Origin: Micrococcales bacterium UBA2465 | Lineage (GTDB): Bacteria; Actinomycetota; Actinomycetes; Actinomycetales; Microbacteriaceae | DNA length: 21,767 bases | NCBI GenBank assembly: GCA_002342255.1 | Contig: DDPP01000096.1 | Location: forward strand, 1 to 21,767 | Reading direction: 5' to 3' | Shown: positions 15,352 to 21,767 of the stretch, one piece after another | Position numbering within the stretch: position 1 is the first letter of the stretch | Layout of the letters: every line of letters starts with the position of its first letter | Position numbers and translations under genes: made by a program | The notes under the pieces: generated by a model | Databases searched by the model: none | What the model was told of the DNA's origin: nothing | What the model saw: only the letters and a program-made list of their open reading frames with translations

Positions 15352-15401
15352 AAGTTTTGAATACAGGTAGGCTACTCATCAAATAGGAGAATAATTCCCG
15401 G

Positions 15402-16139
15402 TTATTTGGATTTTTTCAAAGTTTTGACAGCAAGATCGGTCTTGTCTGTCACAATTCCATGAGCACCTAGTGCCACCAGTCTACGCATCTCTGATTCATC
15501 ATTGATGGTCCAGAAGTGGATTAGTGTTCCCGTGTCGCTAACCGACTGGATAAATCTCTTTCGATCGAATCTCATTCCGTAACTACCGATTGGAATTTGC
15601 AGGGCACCAATCTCAGCCAGCAACCCATCTAATTTGATACCAAATAAATTCATCAACCAAGCTCTGAAAACTATCGAACCACTTGCAGATGTTGCAACTG
15701 GTTTGGTTAAAAGTGCAATCGCAGAAGTTCTTCTTTTGTTGCTGAAGCTGGAAACCAAAACTCGTTCGTGAGCCTTGGCGAATTCAATAGCTTGAACAGT
15801 GGGGCGAATGGCATCATCGGCCTTAATGTCTAAATTAAATTTCGCCATAGGGAATTTCTCTAGAGCATCCAGCAGTGTGGCAACCTCAATTTGTCCCTTT
15901 AGTTCATCGTGGGTAAGCTCAGATATTCTCTTCTTAGAGCCGGTAAGTCTTACAAGATCAGCATCGTGAACTAGAACAGCGATTCCATCTGCTGTGGCTC
16001 GCACGTCAGTTTCTAGATAATCAGCACCTGCTCCAAGGCCATGCTGAAATGCTCCCAAAGTGTTTTCAACCGGGGGAGTGAAACCACGGTGGGCTAGCAC
16101 TACCGGTTTTGCCTTAATGAAATAGGGATGGTTCTGCAT
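15402..16139 (-). CDS. Glycerophosphodiester phosphodiesterase family protein
   Basis: The 245-residue protein carries the GDPD active-site pattern: AHRG (His17-Arg18), ENTLGAF (Glu25), LETDVR (Glu43, Asp45) and VHDADL (His58). The second half keeps NLDIKA, VSSF and the barrel end HFWTINDESEMRRLVALGAHGIVTD. The family cleaves glycerophosphodiesters such as those from lipid turnover into glycerol-3-phosphate and an alcohol, with a divalent metal. No signal peptide or membrane helix is evident, so it is probably cytoplasmic. It lies upstream of rbpA on the same strand but 60 bases away. It diverges from the YczE-like gene across only 31 bases. Start ATG 16139 is supported by motif spacing. Confidence 0.93.
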   Translation of the reverse strand: MQNHPYFIKAKPVVLAHRGFTPPVENTLGAFQHGLGAGADYLETDVRATADGIAVLVHDADLVRLTGSKKRISELTHDELKGQIEVATLLDALEKFPMAKFNLDIKADDAIRPTVQAIEFAKAHERVLVSSFSNKRRTSAIALLTKPVATSASGSIVFRAWLMNLFGIKLDGLLAEIGALQIPIGSYGMRFDRKRFIQSVSDTGTLIHFWTINDESEMRRLVALGAHGIVTDKTDLAVKTLKKSK

Positions 16140-16158
16140 CTGCTCACAATCTCGGGGG

Positions 16159-16164
16159 TAGGCT
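16159..16164 (+). promoter_or_regulatory. Possible leaderless -10 (TAGGCT) for the YczE-like gene
   Basis: TAGGCT is followed by six bases and then GTG 16171, so the transcript could start on the start codon itself. The preceding GGGG (16155-16158) is also a possible weak Shine-Dalgarno. The same GGGGTAG at the same distance precedes ctaE. Confidence 0.4.
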
Positions 16165-16170
16165 TTTCAA

Positions 16171-16797
16171 GTGAATCAAACCGTCAAATCTATGGTTAAA
16201 CCTATCGGCAGGCTTCTGCTTGGCCTGTATTTGGTCGGTTTAGGGCTAGCGATGATGATTCATACTCAGCTCGGCGTTCCACCTTGGGATGTGCTCACAC
16301 AGGGTATACAGCATCAAACGGGCTGGAGTTTTGCTTTAGCTGCATCTGTGGTCAGCGCTGTTGTGTTGTTGCTGTGGATTCCGATCAGGCAGAAACCAGG
16401 TATTGGAACCTTGATAAATGCATTCTCAATTGGACCTTTCGCTGATTTAAATAGGCCTCTCATGCCAAATTTTGATTCTTTCTGGGGTAACTTGCTTTGG
16501 CTAATTCTAGGGCTATTGGTGGTTGCCACTGGGTCTGGACTATACATCTCAGCGCATCTAGGTGGTGGGCCAAGGGATGGTCTCATGGTTGGCCTGACCA
16601 GAGTTTTGGGTTGGCCATTTTGGCTGGTCAGAACTATTGGAGAGGCAACCGTTCTCGTTTCTGGTTGGATTCTAGGGGGAACAGTGGGGATAGGAACTGC
16701 CCTGTTTGCTGTTGGAATTGGTTATCTTTTGCAACACTCAATGCGAATATTTGGCTTTGACCCTAGGGACGGCAAGAACAAAGAAATCAGCTCCTAA
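16171..16797 (+). CDS. YczE/YitT-like integral membrane protein
   Basis: The 208-residue product has about five to six hydrophobic segments (roughly residues 10-31, 47-70, 76-90, 105-132, 150-172 and 170-190). The signature of this family is present: GVPPWDVLTQGI near the N-terminus and HLGGGPRDGLMVGL in the middle. A hydrophilic end (RDGKNKEISS) follows. Function is not established for the family; members resemble small transport or anchoring membrane proteins. GTG 16171 is chosen because of the TAGGCT/GGGG signal upstream and a good length; ATG 16192 is the alternative. Its TAA overlaps the Nudix ATG (TAATG), so the two are co-translated. Confidence 0.85.
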   Translation: MNQTVKSMVKPIGRLLLGLYLVGLGLAMMIHTQLGVPPWDVLTQGIQHQTGWSFALAASVVSAVVLLLWIPIRQKPGIGTLINAFSIGPFADLNRPLMPNFDSFWGNLLWLILGLLVVATGSGLYISAHLGGGPRDGLMVGLTRVLGWPFWLVRTIGEATVLVSGWILGGTVGIGTALFAVGIGYLLQHSMRIFGFDPRDGKNKEISS

Positions 16798-17270
16798 TGA
16801 ACGGAAAAATCCACGTAAAACACCGCGAAACGGCTCGTGTCTTGCTTCACAGCTCAAAAAATGAGGTTTTGATGCTCAAAACCCACTTTGATCCTGAAGT
16901 TGGGCTTCCGCCAAGGTGGCTAATTCCAGGAGGTGGCATAGACGCCGGAGAAACAGCCCTGGCTGCGGCTGTTAGAGAACTTAGAGAGGAAACGGGTTTT
17001 CAGCTTTCAGGAATTGATTTGGGAGATCCTGTGTTGATTGCATCTGGAGCTTGGGTTTGGGCAGACGAAATAAGTTTTCACACTTACACTGACACGATAT
17101 TTGAATTCAAAGTTGAACCTTTTGAACTTGATACTTCGGGTTTCACAGTTGATGAAATCAGAGATGTTTTGGAATACAAATGGTGGGACATAGCAGAATT
17201 ATTGGCAAGTGGTGAGCTAATTGCCCCACATGAACTCAAGGCCTACCTTCAGAAAAGGTTTATTCAATAA
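16797..17270 (+). CDS. Nudix hydrolase
   Basis: The 157-residue protein contains a perfect Nudix box from Gly46 to Phe68: G-x5-E (Glu52), RELREETGF (Arg60, Glu64, Glu65). It hydrolyses nucleoside diphosphates linked to another moiety, using Mg or Mn. The preceding VLLHSSKNEVLMLKTHFD and PPRWLIPGGG fit the MutT/ADP-ribose branch. The exact substrate is not predictable. It is coupled to the upstream membrane protein gene and ends 38 bases before the convergent trpD end. Confidence 0.93.
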   Translation: MNGKIHVKHRETARVLLHSSKNEVLMLKTHFDPEVGLPPRWLIPGGGIDAGETALAAAVRELREETGFQLSGIDLGDPVLIASGAWVWADEISFHTYTDTIFEFKVEPFELDTSGFTVDEIRDVLEYKWWDIAELLASGELIAPHELKAYLQKRFIQ

Positions 17271-17308
17271 CCGATAATGAACATTATGTCAAGTAATAAT
17301 TATCTAGC

Positions 17309-18388
17309 TTAGAGAGCCTGTTCCCCCGCAGCCTGACTGGCTTGAGCCCATTCACTGAGTTTGACTTCTGCTTTCCCGTTAGTAATCGATTGCATGGCAA
17401 GTTGATAGTTCCTCTGCATATGATGAAGAAATTCAAAATTCTCTGCTTGAGTCGATTTAGCCAATTCATAGGCTGTGATTCCAACGGCTGCATTTATTGC
17501 TACTATCTGGCAAATTGGGCTGTCCTCCCCCAATTTTCCGGAAAAGAGATCCCTGGCAACCTGGGCATTATGGTCTGAGTCACCGCCGATTAGTTGATCT
17601 ACTAAAGCTTTAGGGATGTTCAATGTCTGCGGGTCAAAAATAAGCTCTGAGACCTCACCTGAATGAACAATTTTGACCAAACTGTTCCCGGTTATGGTCA
17701 ATTCATCCAAACCATCCGAGCCCCTGAAAATAATGGCCGTCCTACCCCTCTCAGCCATTTCTGCCGCTAACAGATCTACCAAATCTTGGTTTGCTATTCC
17801 AAGAGCTGTTGCCACAGGCTGAACTGGGTTAGCTAGTGGTCCTAAGAAGTTAAAAGTTGTTGGAACACCCATTTCTTTGCGAATCGGGGCAACGTGCTTG
17901 AGTGCTGGGTGGAAGATTGGAGCAAAGAAGAAAGTGATGTTTGTCTTTTTGAATACCCAAGCCAACTGTGCTGGCGAAAGATCTAAACGAATCCCTAGCT
18001 TGTCTAAAACTTCAGAAGAACCTGTTTTACCCGACGCTGATCTTGAACCATGTTTTAGCACAGGATAACCAGAGGCAGCAATTACGATAGCCGCCATTGT
18101 TGAAATGTTTACGGTACCGAGCTGATCTCCCCCGGTTCCTACAATGTCGATTGCATCTTGACTTAATGGAACTTTGAGTGAGTTTGCCAGCATGATGTCA
18201 ACAAAACCCGCCAGCTCTTGGCTGGTTTCTCCCTTGGCTCGCAATTGAAAAAGAAAATTAATTATGTCCTCTTTTACAAAGTCGCCTGACATCATTTCTG
18301 ACATGGCCCATTGAGCTTCTGCTCTGGAAAGGTCAGATCTGGCATCTAACTTTTCTAAAATTCGTGGCCAGGTCATAACTTCATTCAT
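17309..18388 (-). CDS. trpD: Anthranilate phosphoribosyltransferase
   Basis: TrpD joins anthranilate to phosphoribosyl pyrophosphate, the second step of tryptophan synthesis. The 359-residue protein has the helical N-terminal domain, the PRPP-binding GTGGDQLGTVNIST, the KHGSRSASGKTGS motif, and DGLDE near the second metal site. The usual Asn of KHGNR is Ser here. Length is normal, the start is ATG 18388 and AGGA lies upstream. It stands alone, away from other trp genes, and divergent from ctaE; trpD-ctaE divergence is also found in Mycobacterium. A TAGGAT hexamer 7 bases before the ATG may be its -10. Confidence 0.96.
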   Translation of the reverse strand: MNEVMTWPRILEKLDARSDLSRAEAQWAMSEMMSGDFVKEDIINFLFQLRAKGETSQELAGFVDIMLANSLKVPLSQDAIDIVGTGGDQLGTVNISTMAAIVIAASGYPVLKHGSRSASGKTGSSEVLDKLGIRLDLSPAQLAWVFKKTNITFFFAPIFHPALKHVAPIRKEMGVPTTFNFLGPLANPVQPVATALGIANQDLVDLLAAEMAERGRTAIIFRGSDGLDELTITGNSLVKIVHSGEVSELIFDPQTLNIPKALVDQLIGGDSDHNAQVARDLFSGKLGEDSPICQIVAINAAVGITAYELAKSTQAENFEFLHHMQRNYQLAMQSITNGKAEVKLSEWAQASQAAGEQAL

Positions 18389-18395
18389 GGGGTCA

Positions 18396-18401
18396 ATCCT
18401 A
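18396..18401 (-). promoter_or_regulatory. Possible leaderless -10 (TAGGAT) for trpD
   Basis: On the minus strand TAGGAT (TANNNT) is separated by seven bases from ATG 18388, so the transcript would start at or one base before the ATG. It shares its first five bases with an AGGA Shine-Dalgarno reading, so the two functions cannot be separated from sequence. Confidence 0.35.
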
Positions 18402-18434
18402 GACGCTTAAAATACAAAAATCCCTGTCAGTATG

Positions 18435-18448
18435 CGGGTTTTAGCCCG
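18435..18448. repeat. Short inverted repeat in the trpD-ctaE divergent region
   Basis: CGGG and CCCG flank six bases (TTTTAG) midway between the divergent starts, close to where a ctaE -35 would lie. It might be an operator half-site pair or a weak hairpin; no T-run follows, so a terminator is unlikely. Confidence 0.25.
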
Positions 18449-18467
18449 ATTACCAAGGCTGAAGGGG

Positions 18468-18473
18468 TAGAAT
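18468..18473 (+). promoter_or_regulatory. Possible leaderless -10 (TAGAAT) for ctaE-qcrCAB
   Basis: TAGAAT is followed by exactly six bases and then ATG 18480, so transcription would begin at the A of the start codon. GAAGGGG just before it is an alternative Shine-Dalgarno with a long spacer. The -35 position (18445-18450) does not resemble TTGACA. Confidence 0.45.
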
Positions 18474-18479
18474 AAAAGC

Positions 18480-19097
18480 ATGACAACAGCGCCAATTACC
18501 CAAGGTCAAATCCACCGCCCAAGTGCAACATCAGTGGGAACAATAGTCTGGTTGGGTAGCGAAGTCATGTTTTTTGCTGCTCTTTTTGCCATGTATTTCA
18601 GCCTTCGAGGCAATTCCCCAGAAATTTGGGCCGAAGATACCGCTCGTCTAAACTTCCCATTCGCTCTGACTAACACCTTGATTTTGGTGGCATCATCATT
18701 TACCGCCCAGTTTGGTGTATTCGCTGCTGAACGGATGCAGCCTAGAGCAACAGGCCGCTCCCCGCTCAAGTGGGGAATGGTCGAATGGTTTATTCTCAGC
18801 TACATACTCGGAGCAATCTTCGTGTCAGGCCAGGTCTGGGAGTATGCAACGCTAATCAGCGAAGGAATTTCCCTATCCTCGAACTCATATGGTTCATCGT
18901 TCTATATGACCACTGGATTCCACGCCCTGCACGTTACGGGTGGACTAGTTGCCTTCTTATTTGTGATTGGAAGAGCTTTCGCTGCCAAGAAATTCGGTCA
19001 CAAAGAAGCCACAAGCGCCATAGTGGTTTCTTACTACTGGCACTTTGTTGACGTGGTATGGATTGGTCTGTTCCTCATAATTTACGTTTTGAAGTAA
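18480..19097 (+). CDS. ctaE: Cytochrome c oxidase subunit III
   Basis: Subunit III stabilises the aa3 oxidase, here part of the actinobacterial bcc-aa3 supercomplex. The 205-residue product has five membrane segments (about residues 20-42, 57-78, 97-120, 137-162, 180-204) rather than seven, the normal actinobacterial form. Conserved pieces are [26 protein letters not shown] and [10 protein letters not shown]. The ATG is 18480. Subunits I and II (ctaD, ctaC) are not in this window, consistent with other actinobacteria where ctaE sits with qcr genes. It is followed by qcrC after 22 bases. Confidence 0.96.
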   Translation: MTTAPITQGQIHRPSATSVGTIVWLGSEVMFFAALFAMYFSLRGNSPEIWAEDTARLNFPFALTNTLILVASSFTAQFGVFAAERMQPRATGRSPLKWGMVEWFILSYILGAIFVSGQVWEYATLISEGISLSSNSYGSSFYMTTGFHALHVTGGLVAFLFVIGRAFAAKKFGHKEATSAIVVSYYWHFVDVVWIGLFLIIYVLK

Positions 19098-19119
19098 AGA
19101 AATCTAGAAAAAGAAATTG

Positions 19120-19920
19120 ATGGCTGAGTTGAAAAAGAAATTGAACGGGCTTCGAAGAAGTCCACGATCCTTGTTTGTTATTTTGTTTGCTGCCTTGATG
19201 GTTGTTGGCTCTGGATACACTGCGGTTAATGCTGCTGTCTCCCCCAACCAGCAGGTAGTTAGAAGCGAAGATCAGGTCAATTACGGTAAGAAACTTTTCT
19301 TGTCTAACTGTGCCTCCTGTCACGGCAAAAATGCGGAAGGCAGAGACAAAATAGCTCCCTCACTTATCGGTGTTGGAGAAGCCTCTGTTGACTTCCAAGT
19401 TTCAACAGGGCGAATGCCGGGTGCAGCTAGCGGTCCACAACTTCAAGTCAAGCCAGTTCAATTCACAGAAGAACAAATTTCGGCTCTCGCGGCTTACGTA
19501 GGTTCTTTAGCTCCAGGTCCAGCCATTCCAGATGCTGCATACCTGCAAGGCAATGGCGATTCATCTAGAGGTGGAGAGCTGTTTCGCGTTAACTGTGCGA
19601 TGTGTCACAATGCTGCTGGTGCTGGTGGAGCTTTAACTGAAGGCAAGTATGCGCCTAACTTGATGAAATCTTCAGCCAAAACAATTTATGAAGCGATGAT
19701 TACTGGACCGCAAAACATGCCGGTTTTCAATGACGCAAACATTTCTCCTGAGGAAAAGAATGACATCATTACCTATCTTCAATACCTTCAAACAAATAAG
19801 TCGGTCGGTGGAGATGAACTTGGAAATCTTGGCCCAGTAGTTGAAGGCCTGCTAACTTGGTTGGGATTGTTGGGCATCATTGTTGCAATCACAATCTGGC
19901 TTGGCGCAAAGTCTAACTAG
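19120..19920 (+). CDS. qcrC: Cytochrome bc1 diheme cytochrome c subunit QcrC
   Basis: QcrC carries electrons from the Rieske protein towards cytochrome oxidase and replaces a soluble cytochrome c in actinobacteria. The 266-residue product has an N-terminal membrane anchor (about residues 17-38). Two c-type heme sites follow: CASCH (Cys64, Cys67, His68) and CAMCH (Cys159, Cys162, His163). Likely axial Met residues sit in GRMPG and NMPVF. A C-terminal membrane helix ends in GAKSN. ATG 19120 is preferred to TTG 19117, which precedes it by one codon. It is second in the ctaE-qcrC-qcrA-qcrB operon. Confidence 0.96.
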   Translation: MAELKKKLNGLRRSPRSLFVILFAALMVVGSGYTAVNAAVSPNQQVVRSEDQVNYGKKLFLSNCASCHGKNAEGRDKIAPSLIGVGEASVDFQVSTGRMPGAASGPQLQVKPVQFTEEQISALAAYVGSLAPGPAIPDAAYLQGNGDSSRGGELFRVNCAMCHNAAGAGGALTEGKYAPNLMKSSAKTIYEAMITGPQNMPVFNDANISPEEKNDIITYLQYLQTNKSVGGDELGNLGPVVEGLLTWLGLLGIIVAITIWLGAKSN

Positions 19921-19936
19921 AAGAAGAAAGAAAAAA

Positions 19937-20956
19937 TTGAGCGAGCAATCAAAAAACGAAGAAACTGGTTTAGCAGTTCTGCGGGCTGATGCGGTTCAAG
20001 ACCCCGGTCTCGAAAAACATCGCGTAAGAATGACTGACAAGAGCCCAAAACACGAGAAGAGCGCGGCTCGTCAGGTAGCAATGCTATTTGCAATTTCAAT
20101 GATTGGCAGTGCATTTGCCCTCTACGCATATTTTGCATTTCCACTGACCTCAAATTTGCTGACTGTAAGAAACAACACCATGTTCTTGGGGCTTGGAATT
20201 ACTTTTGGATTACTTGGAATTGGAATTGGTGCCGTTCACTGGGCTAAAACACTTATGCCTGACAATGAAGTTGCAGAAGATCGGCACTCGATTAAATCAA
20301 GCGAAGAAAAACGCGCGGCAGCGGTTGAAATTATCAACCTCGCTGCACAGGAATCAGGCTTCACCAGAAGAAAACTTATTCGTAGAACTCTTTACGGAGC
20401 TCTTGCGCTATTCCCTCTGCCAGCCGTCATTATCTTTGGTGACCTAGGACCCAATCCTGCCAACTCTCTGCGACACACAATGTGGAAACCGAATACACGT
20501 CTAGCTAGAGACCCATATGGAACTCCAATCAAGGCAAGCGAAGTTTCAGTTGGTTCGGTTTATCACGTCGTTCCGCATGGTTTGGAACAGGGTGAAGAAG
20601 GTTACCTTGAAGAAAAAGCCAAAGCTGCTGTCCTTCTCGTTAGAGTTGATGAGAATGTTCTAAAGAGCCAAAAACAGCGTGACTGGTCTTACAACGGTAT
20701 CGTTGCTTACTCAAAAATTTGCACACACGTTGGCTGTCCCGTAGCACTCTACGAGCAAAATACCCACCACCTGCTTTGTCCTTGCCATCAGTCAACATTT
20801 GATCTGGCAAATGACTGCAAGGTTATTTTCGGTCCAGCATCAAGACCCCTTCCCCAACTTCCAATAAGCGTTGACAAAGAAGGTTATTTGATTGCAACCG
20901 GTGATTTCCATGAACCGGTTGGTCCATCGTTCTGGGATAGGAGCGTAAAGAATTGA
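19937..20956 (+). CDS. qcrA: Cytochrome bc1 Rieske iron-sulfur subunit QcrA
   Basis: The Rieske protein takes electrons from menaquinol and passes them to QcrC. The 339-residue product has three membrane helices, the actinobacterial form (near residues 45-65, 77-98, 150-170). A C-terminal Rieske domain has CTHVGC (Cys262, His264, Cys267) and CPCH (Cys281, Cys283, His284), which bind the 2Fe-2S cluster and form a disulfide. The start is set to TTG 19937, with purine-rich AGAAGAAGAAAG upstream. A start at 19880 would only add residues encoded inside the end of qcrC and is rejected. The stop TGA overlaps the qcrB TTG (TTGA). Confidence 0.95.
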   Translation: MSEQSKNEETGLAVLRADAVQDPGLEKHRVRMTDKSPKHEKSAARQVAMLFAISMIGSAFALYAYFAFPLTSNLLTVRNNTMFLGLGITFGLLGIGIGAVHWAKTLMPDNEVAEDRHSIKSSEEKRAAAVEIINLAAQESGFTRRKLIRRTLYGALALFPLPAVIIFGDLGPNPANSLRHTMWKPNTRLARDPYGTPIKASEVSVGSVYHVVPHGLEQGEEGYLEEKAKAAVLLVRVDENVLKSQKQRDWSYNGIVAYSKICTHVGCPVALYEQNTHHLLCPCHQSTFDLANDCKVIFGPASRPLPQLPISVDKEGYLIATGDFHEPVGPSFWDRSVKN

Positions 20957-21767
20957 GTAGCGCAACAACAACAAAAAAGAAGAATGGGTTCTTGGCCGGA
21001 ACTGCAACTTATGTTGATGATCGCCTTGGCGTCGGAGGCGTACTTAAAGAATTCGGTCGCAAGATATTCCCCGACCACTGGTCATTCATGTTGGGCGAAG
21101 TTGCACTCTATTCATTCCTCGTTCTTTTGCTCTCCGGAACTTTCCTAACTTTCTTCTTCGACCCGTCAATGGCTGAGACCACTTACAACGGCGTATATGC
21201 TCCGCTCAAAGGTGCTCACATGTCGAAGGCCTATGAGTCAAGCCTTTACATCACTTTTGAAGTTCGCGGTGGTTTGCTAATGCGTCAGGTGCACCACTGG
21301 TCAGCTTTGCTATTCGTAGCTGCAGCTGGTTTACACATGCTTAGAGTTTTCTTCACGGGCGCATTCCGCAAGCCAAGAGAACTCAACTGGGTTGTCGGAT
21401 TCGTGCTCTTTGTCTTAGGAATGGGTGCAGGTTTCACCGGCTACTCACTACCAGATGACTTGCTTTCAGGTAACGGTCTGAGAATTATCGATGGAATGAT
21501 CAAGGGCGTTCCCTTTATCGGAACCTGGATTTCATCTTTGCTATTCGGTGGTGAATTCCCGGGAACTGCAATTGTTGGCAGACTGTATGCGCTCCACATC
21601 ATGCTCATCCCAGCACTTATTTTGGTCTTCCTAGCTCTGCACCTTGTCATGTTGGTGGTTCACAAACACACTCACTACTCGGGTCCAGGACGAAAAGACA
21701 CCAACGTGGTTGGTTATCCATTGATGCCGGTTTATGTTGCAAAAGCAGGTGGCTTCTTCTTCATCGT
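20953..21767 (+). CDS. qcrB: Cytochrome bc1 cytochrome b subunit QcrB (3' end outside window)
   Basis: A continuous frame from TTG 20953 runs 271 codons to the window edge with no stop. It is membrane-spanning and carries the two pairs of heme b ligands at the expected spacing: His114 and His128 (VHHW...GLH) and His215 and His230 (ALH...LALH). The start overlaps the qcrA stop as TTGA, which fixes the N-terminus MSSATTTKKK. Cytochrome b oxidises menaquinol and is the target of inhibitors such as Q203/telacebec in mycobacteria. The C-terminal half is missing only because the window ends. Confidence 0.96.
   Translation, partial: MSSATTTKKKNGFLAGTATYVDDRLGVGGVLKEFGRKIFPDHWSFMLGEVALYSFLVLLLSGTFLTFFFDPSMAETTYNGVYAPLKGAHMSKAYESSLYITFEVRGGLLMRQVHHWSALLFVAAAGLHMLRVFFTGAFRKPRELNWVVGFVLFVLGMGAGFTGYSLPDDLLSGNGLRIIDGMIKGVPFIGTWISSLLFGGEFPGTAIVGRLYALHIMLIPALILVFLALHLVMLVVHKHTHYSGPGRKDTNVVGYPLMPVYVAKAGGFFFI

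Noticed and set aside
17274..17287. Inverted repeat ATAATG-AA-CATTAT between Nudix and trpD as a terminator
   Set aside because: The six-base stem is almost all A and T with a two-base loop, too weak and without a following T-run.
19880..19936. Extended qcrA start inside qcrC
   Set aside because: The added residues (LQSQSGLAQSL...) merely translate the qcrC 3' end in another frame and do not resemble QcrA.
1..21767. Mobile elements, CRISPR, restriction or phage-defence systems
   Set aside because: Scanning both strands showed no transposase, integrase, repeat-spacer pattern or defence-type gene; the tRNA-Leu has no nearby integrase or attachment-site duplication.

Overview
The window reads as a compact chromosomal stretch of a small-genome actinobacterium, most likely an aquatic member of the Microbacteriaceae (Micrococcales). 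The evidence is gene content and order: rbpA, the ctaE-qcrCAB respiratory cluster with divergent trpD, pafB-pafC-tatA-tatC-helY, an actinobacterial TrmI, and a PAC2 protein beside a HAD phosphatase. These are all familiar actinobacterial neighbourhoods (as in Mycobacterium tuberculosis). The base composition is moderate for the phylum (by eye mid-40s % GC), intergenic gaps are tiny, and genes often overlap. The family assignment is an inference; the phylum assignment is firm. I see no insertion sequence, prophage, CRISPR array, rRNA or recent foreign island.

Layout. Bases 1-2274: the 3' part of a GT4 glycosyltransferase (+) converges on an operon on the minus strand made of tRNA-Leu(GAG), a Sir2 deacylase and a histidine phosphatase. 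Bases 2363-3417: a small conserved acidic protein coupled to undecaprenyl-diphosphate phosphatase (uppP). Bases 3414-4298 (-): a PAC2-family protein. Bases 4351-12692 (+) form one long run: HAD phosphatase, tRNA m1A58 methyltransferase (trmI), FKBP lipoprotein, pafB, pafC, a small membrane protein, tatA, tatC and a Ski2-like helicase (helY). The same run continues to 14998 with apolipoprotein N-acyltransferase (lnt) and a dolichol-phosphate-mannose-type synthase. Bases 14991-16139 (-): rbpA and a glycerophosphodiester phosphodiesterase. Bases 16171-17270 (+): a YczE-like membrane protein and a Nudix hydrolase. Bases 17309-18388 (-): trpD. Bases 18480 to the end (+): ctaE, qcrC, qcrA and the first 271 codons of qcrB.

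How the genes work together. The run centres on the envelope and on protein quality: Tat export, lipoprotein acylation, recycling of the undecaprenyl carrier, polyprenyl-phosphate mannose supply and an exported prolyl isomerase. Added to these are RNA and transcription functions (TrmI, HelY, RbpA) and the PafBC DNA-damage activator. The right end is the bcc-aa3 respiratory supercomplex.

Notable points. (1) The Pup-proteasome genes, which in many actinobacteria lie between trmI and pafBC, are completely absent; only 29 bases separate trmI from the FKBP gene. (2) Several transcription-unit-leading genes carry a TAGNNT hexamer ending 6-9 bases before the start codon, which fits leaderless or near-leaderless mRNAs. 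(3) Three of four convergent gene pairs overlap at their 3' ends, leaving no room for intrinsic terminators. (4) TTG start codons are common. No gap without a gene exceeds about 90 bases. I found no convincing new multi-gene system; the best novelty candidates are the two small uncharacterised proteins and the leaderless promoter pattern.
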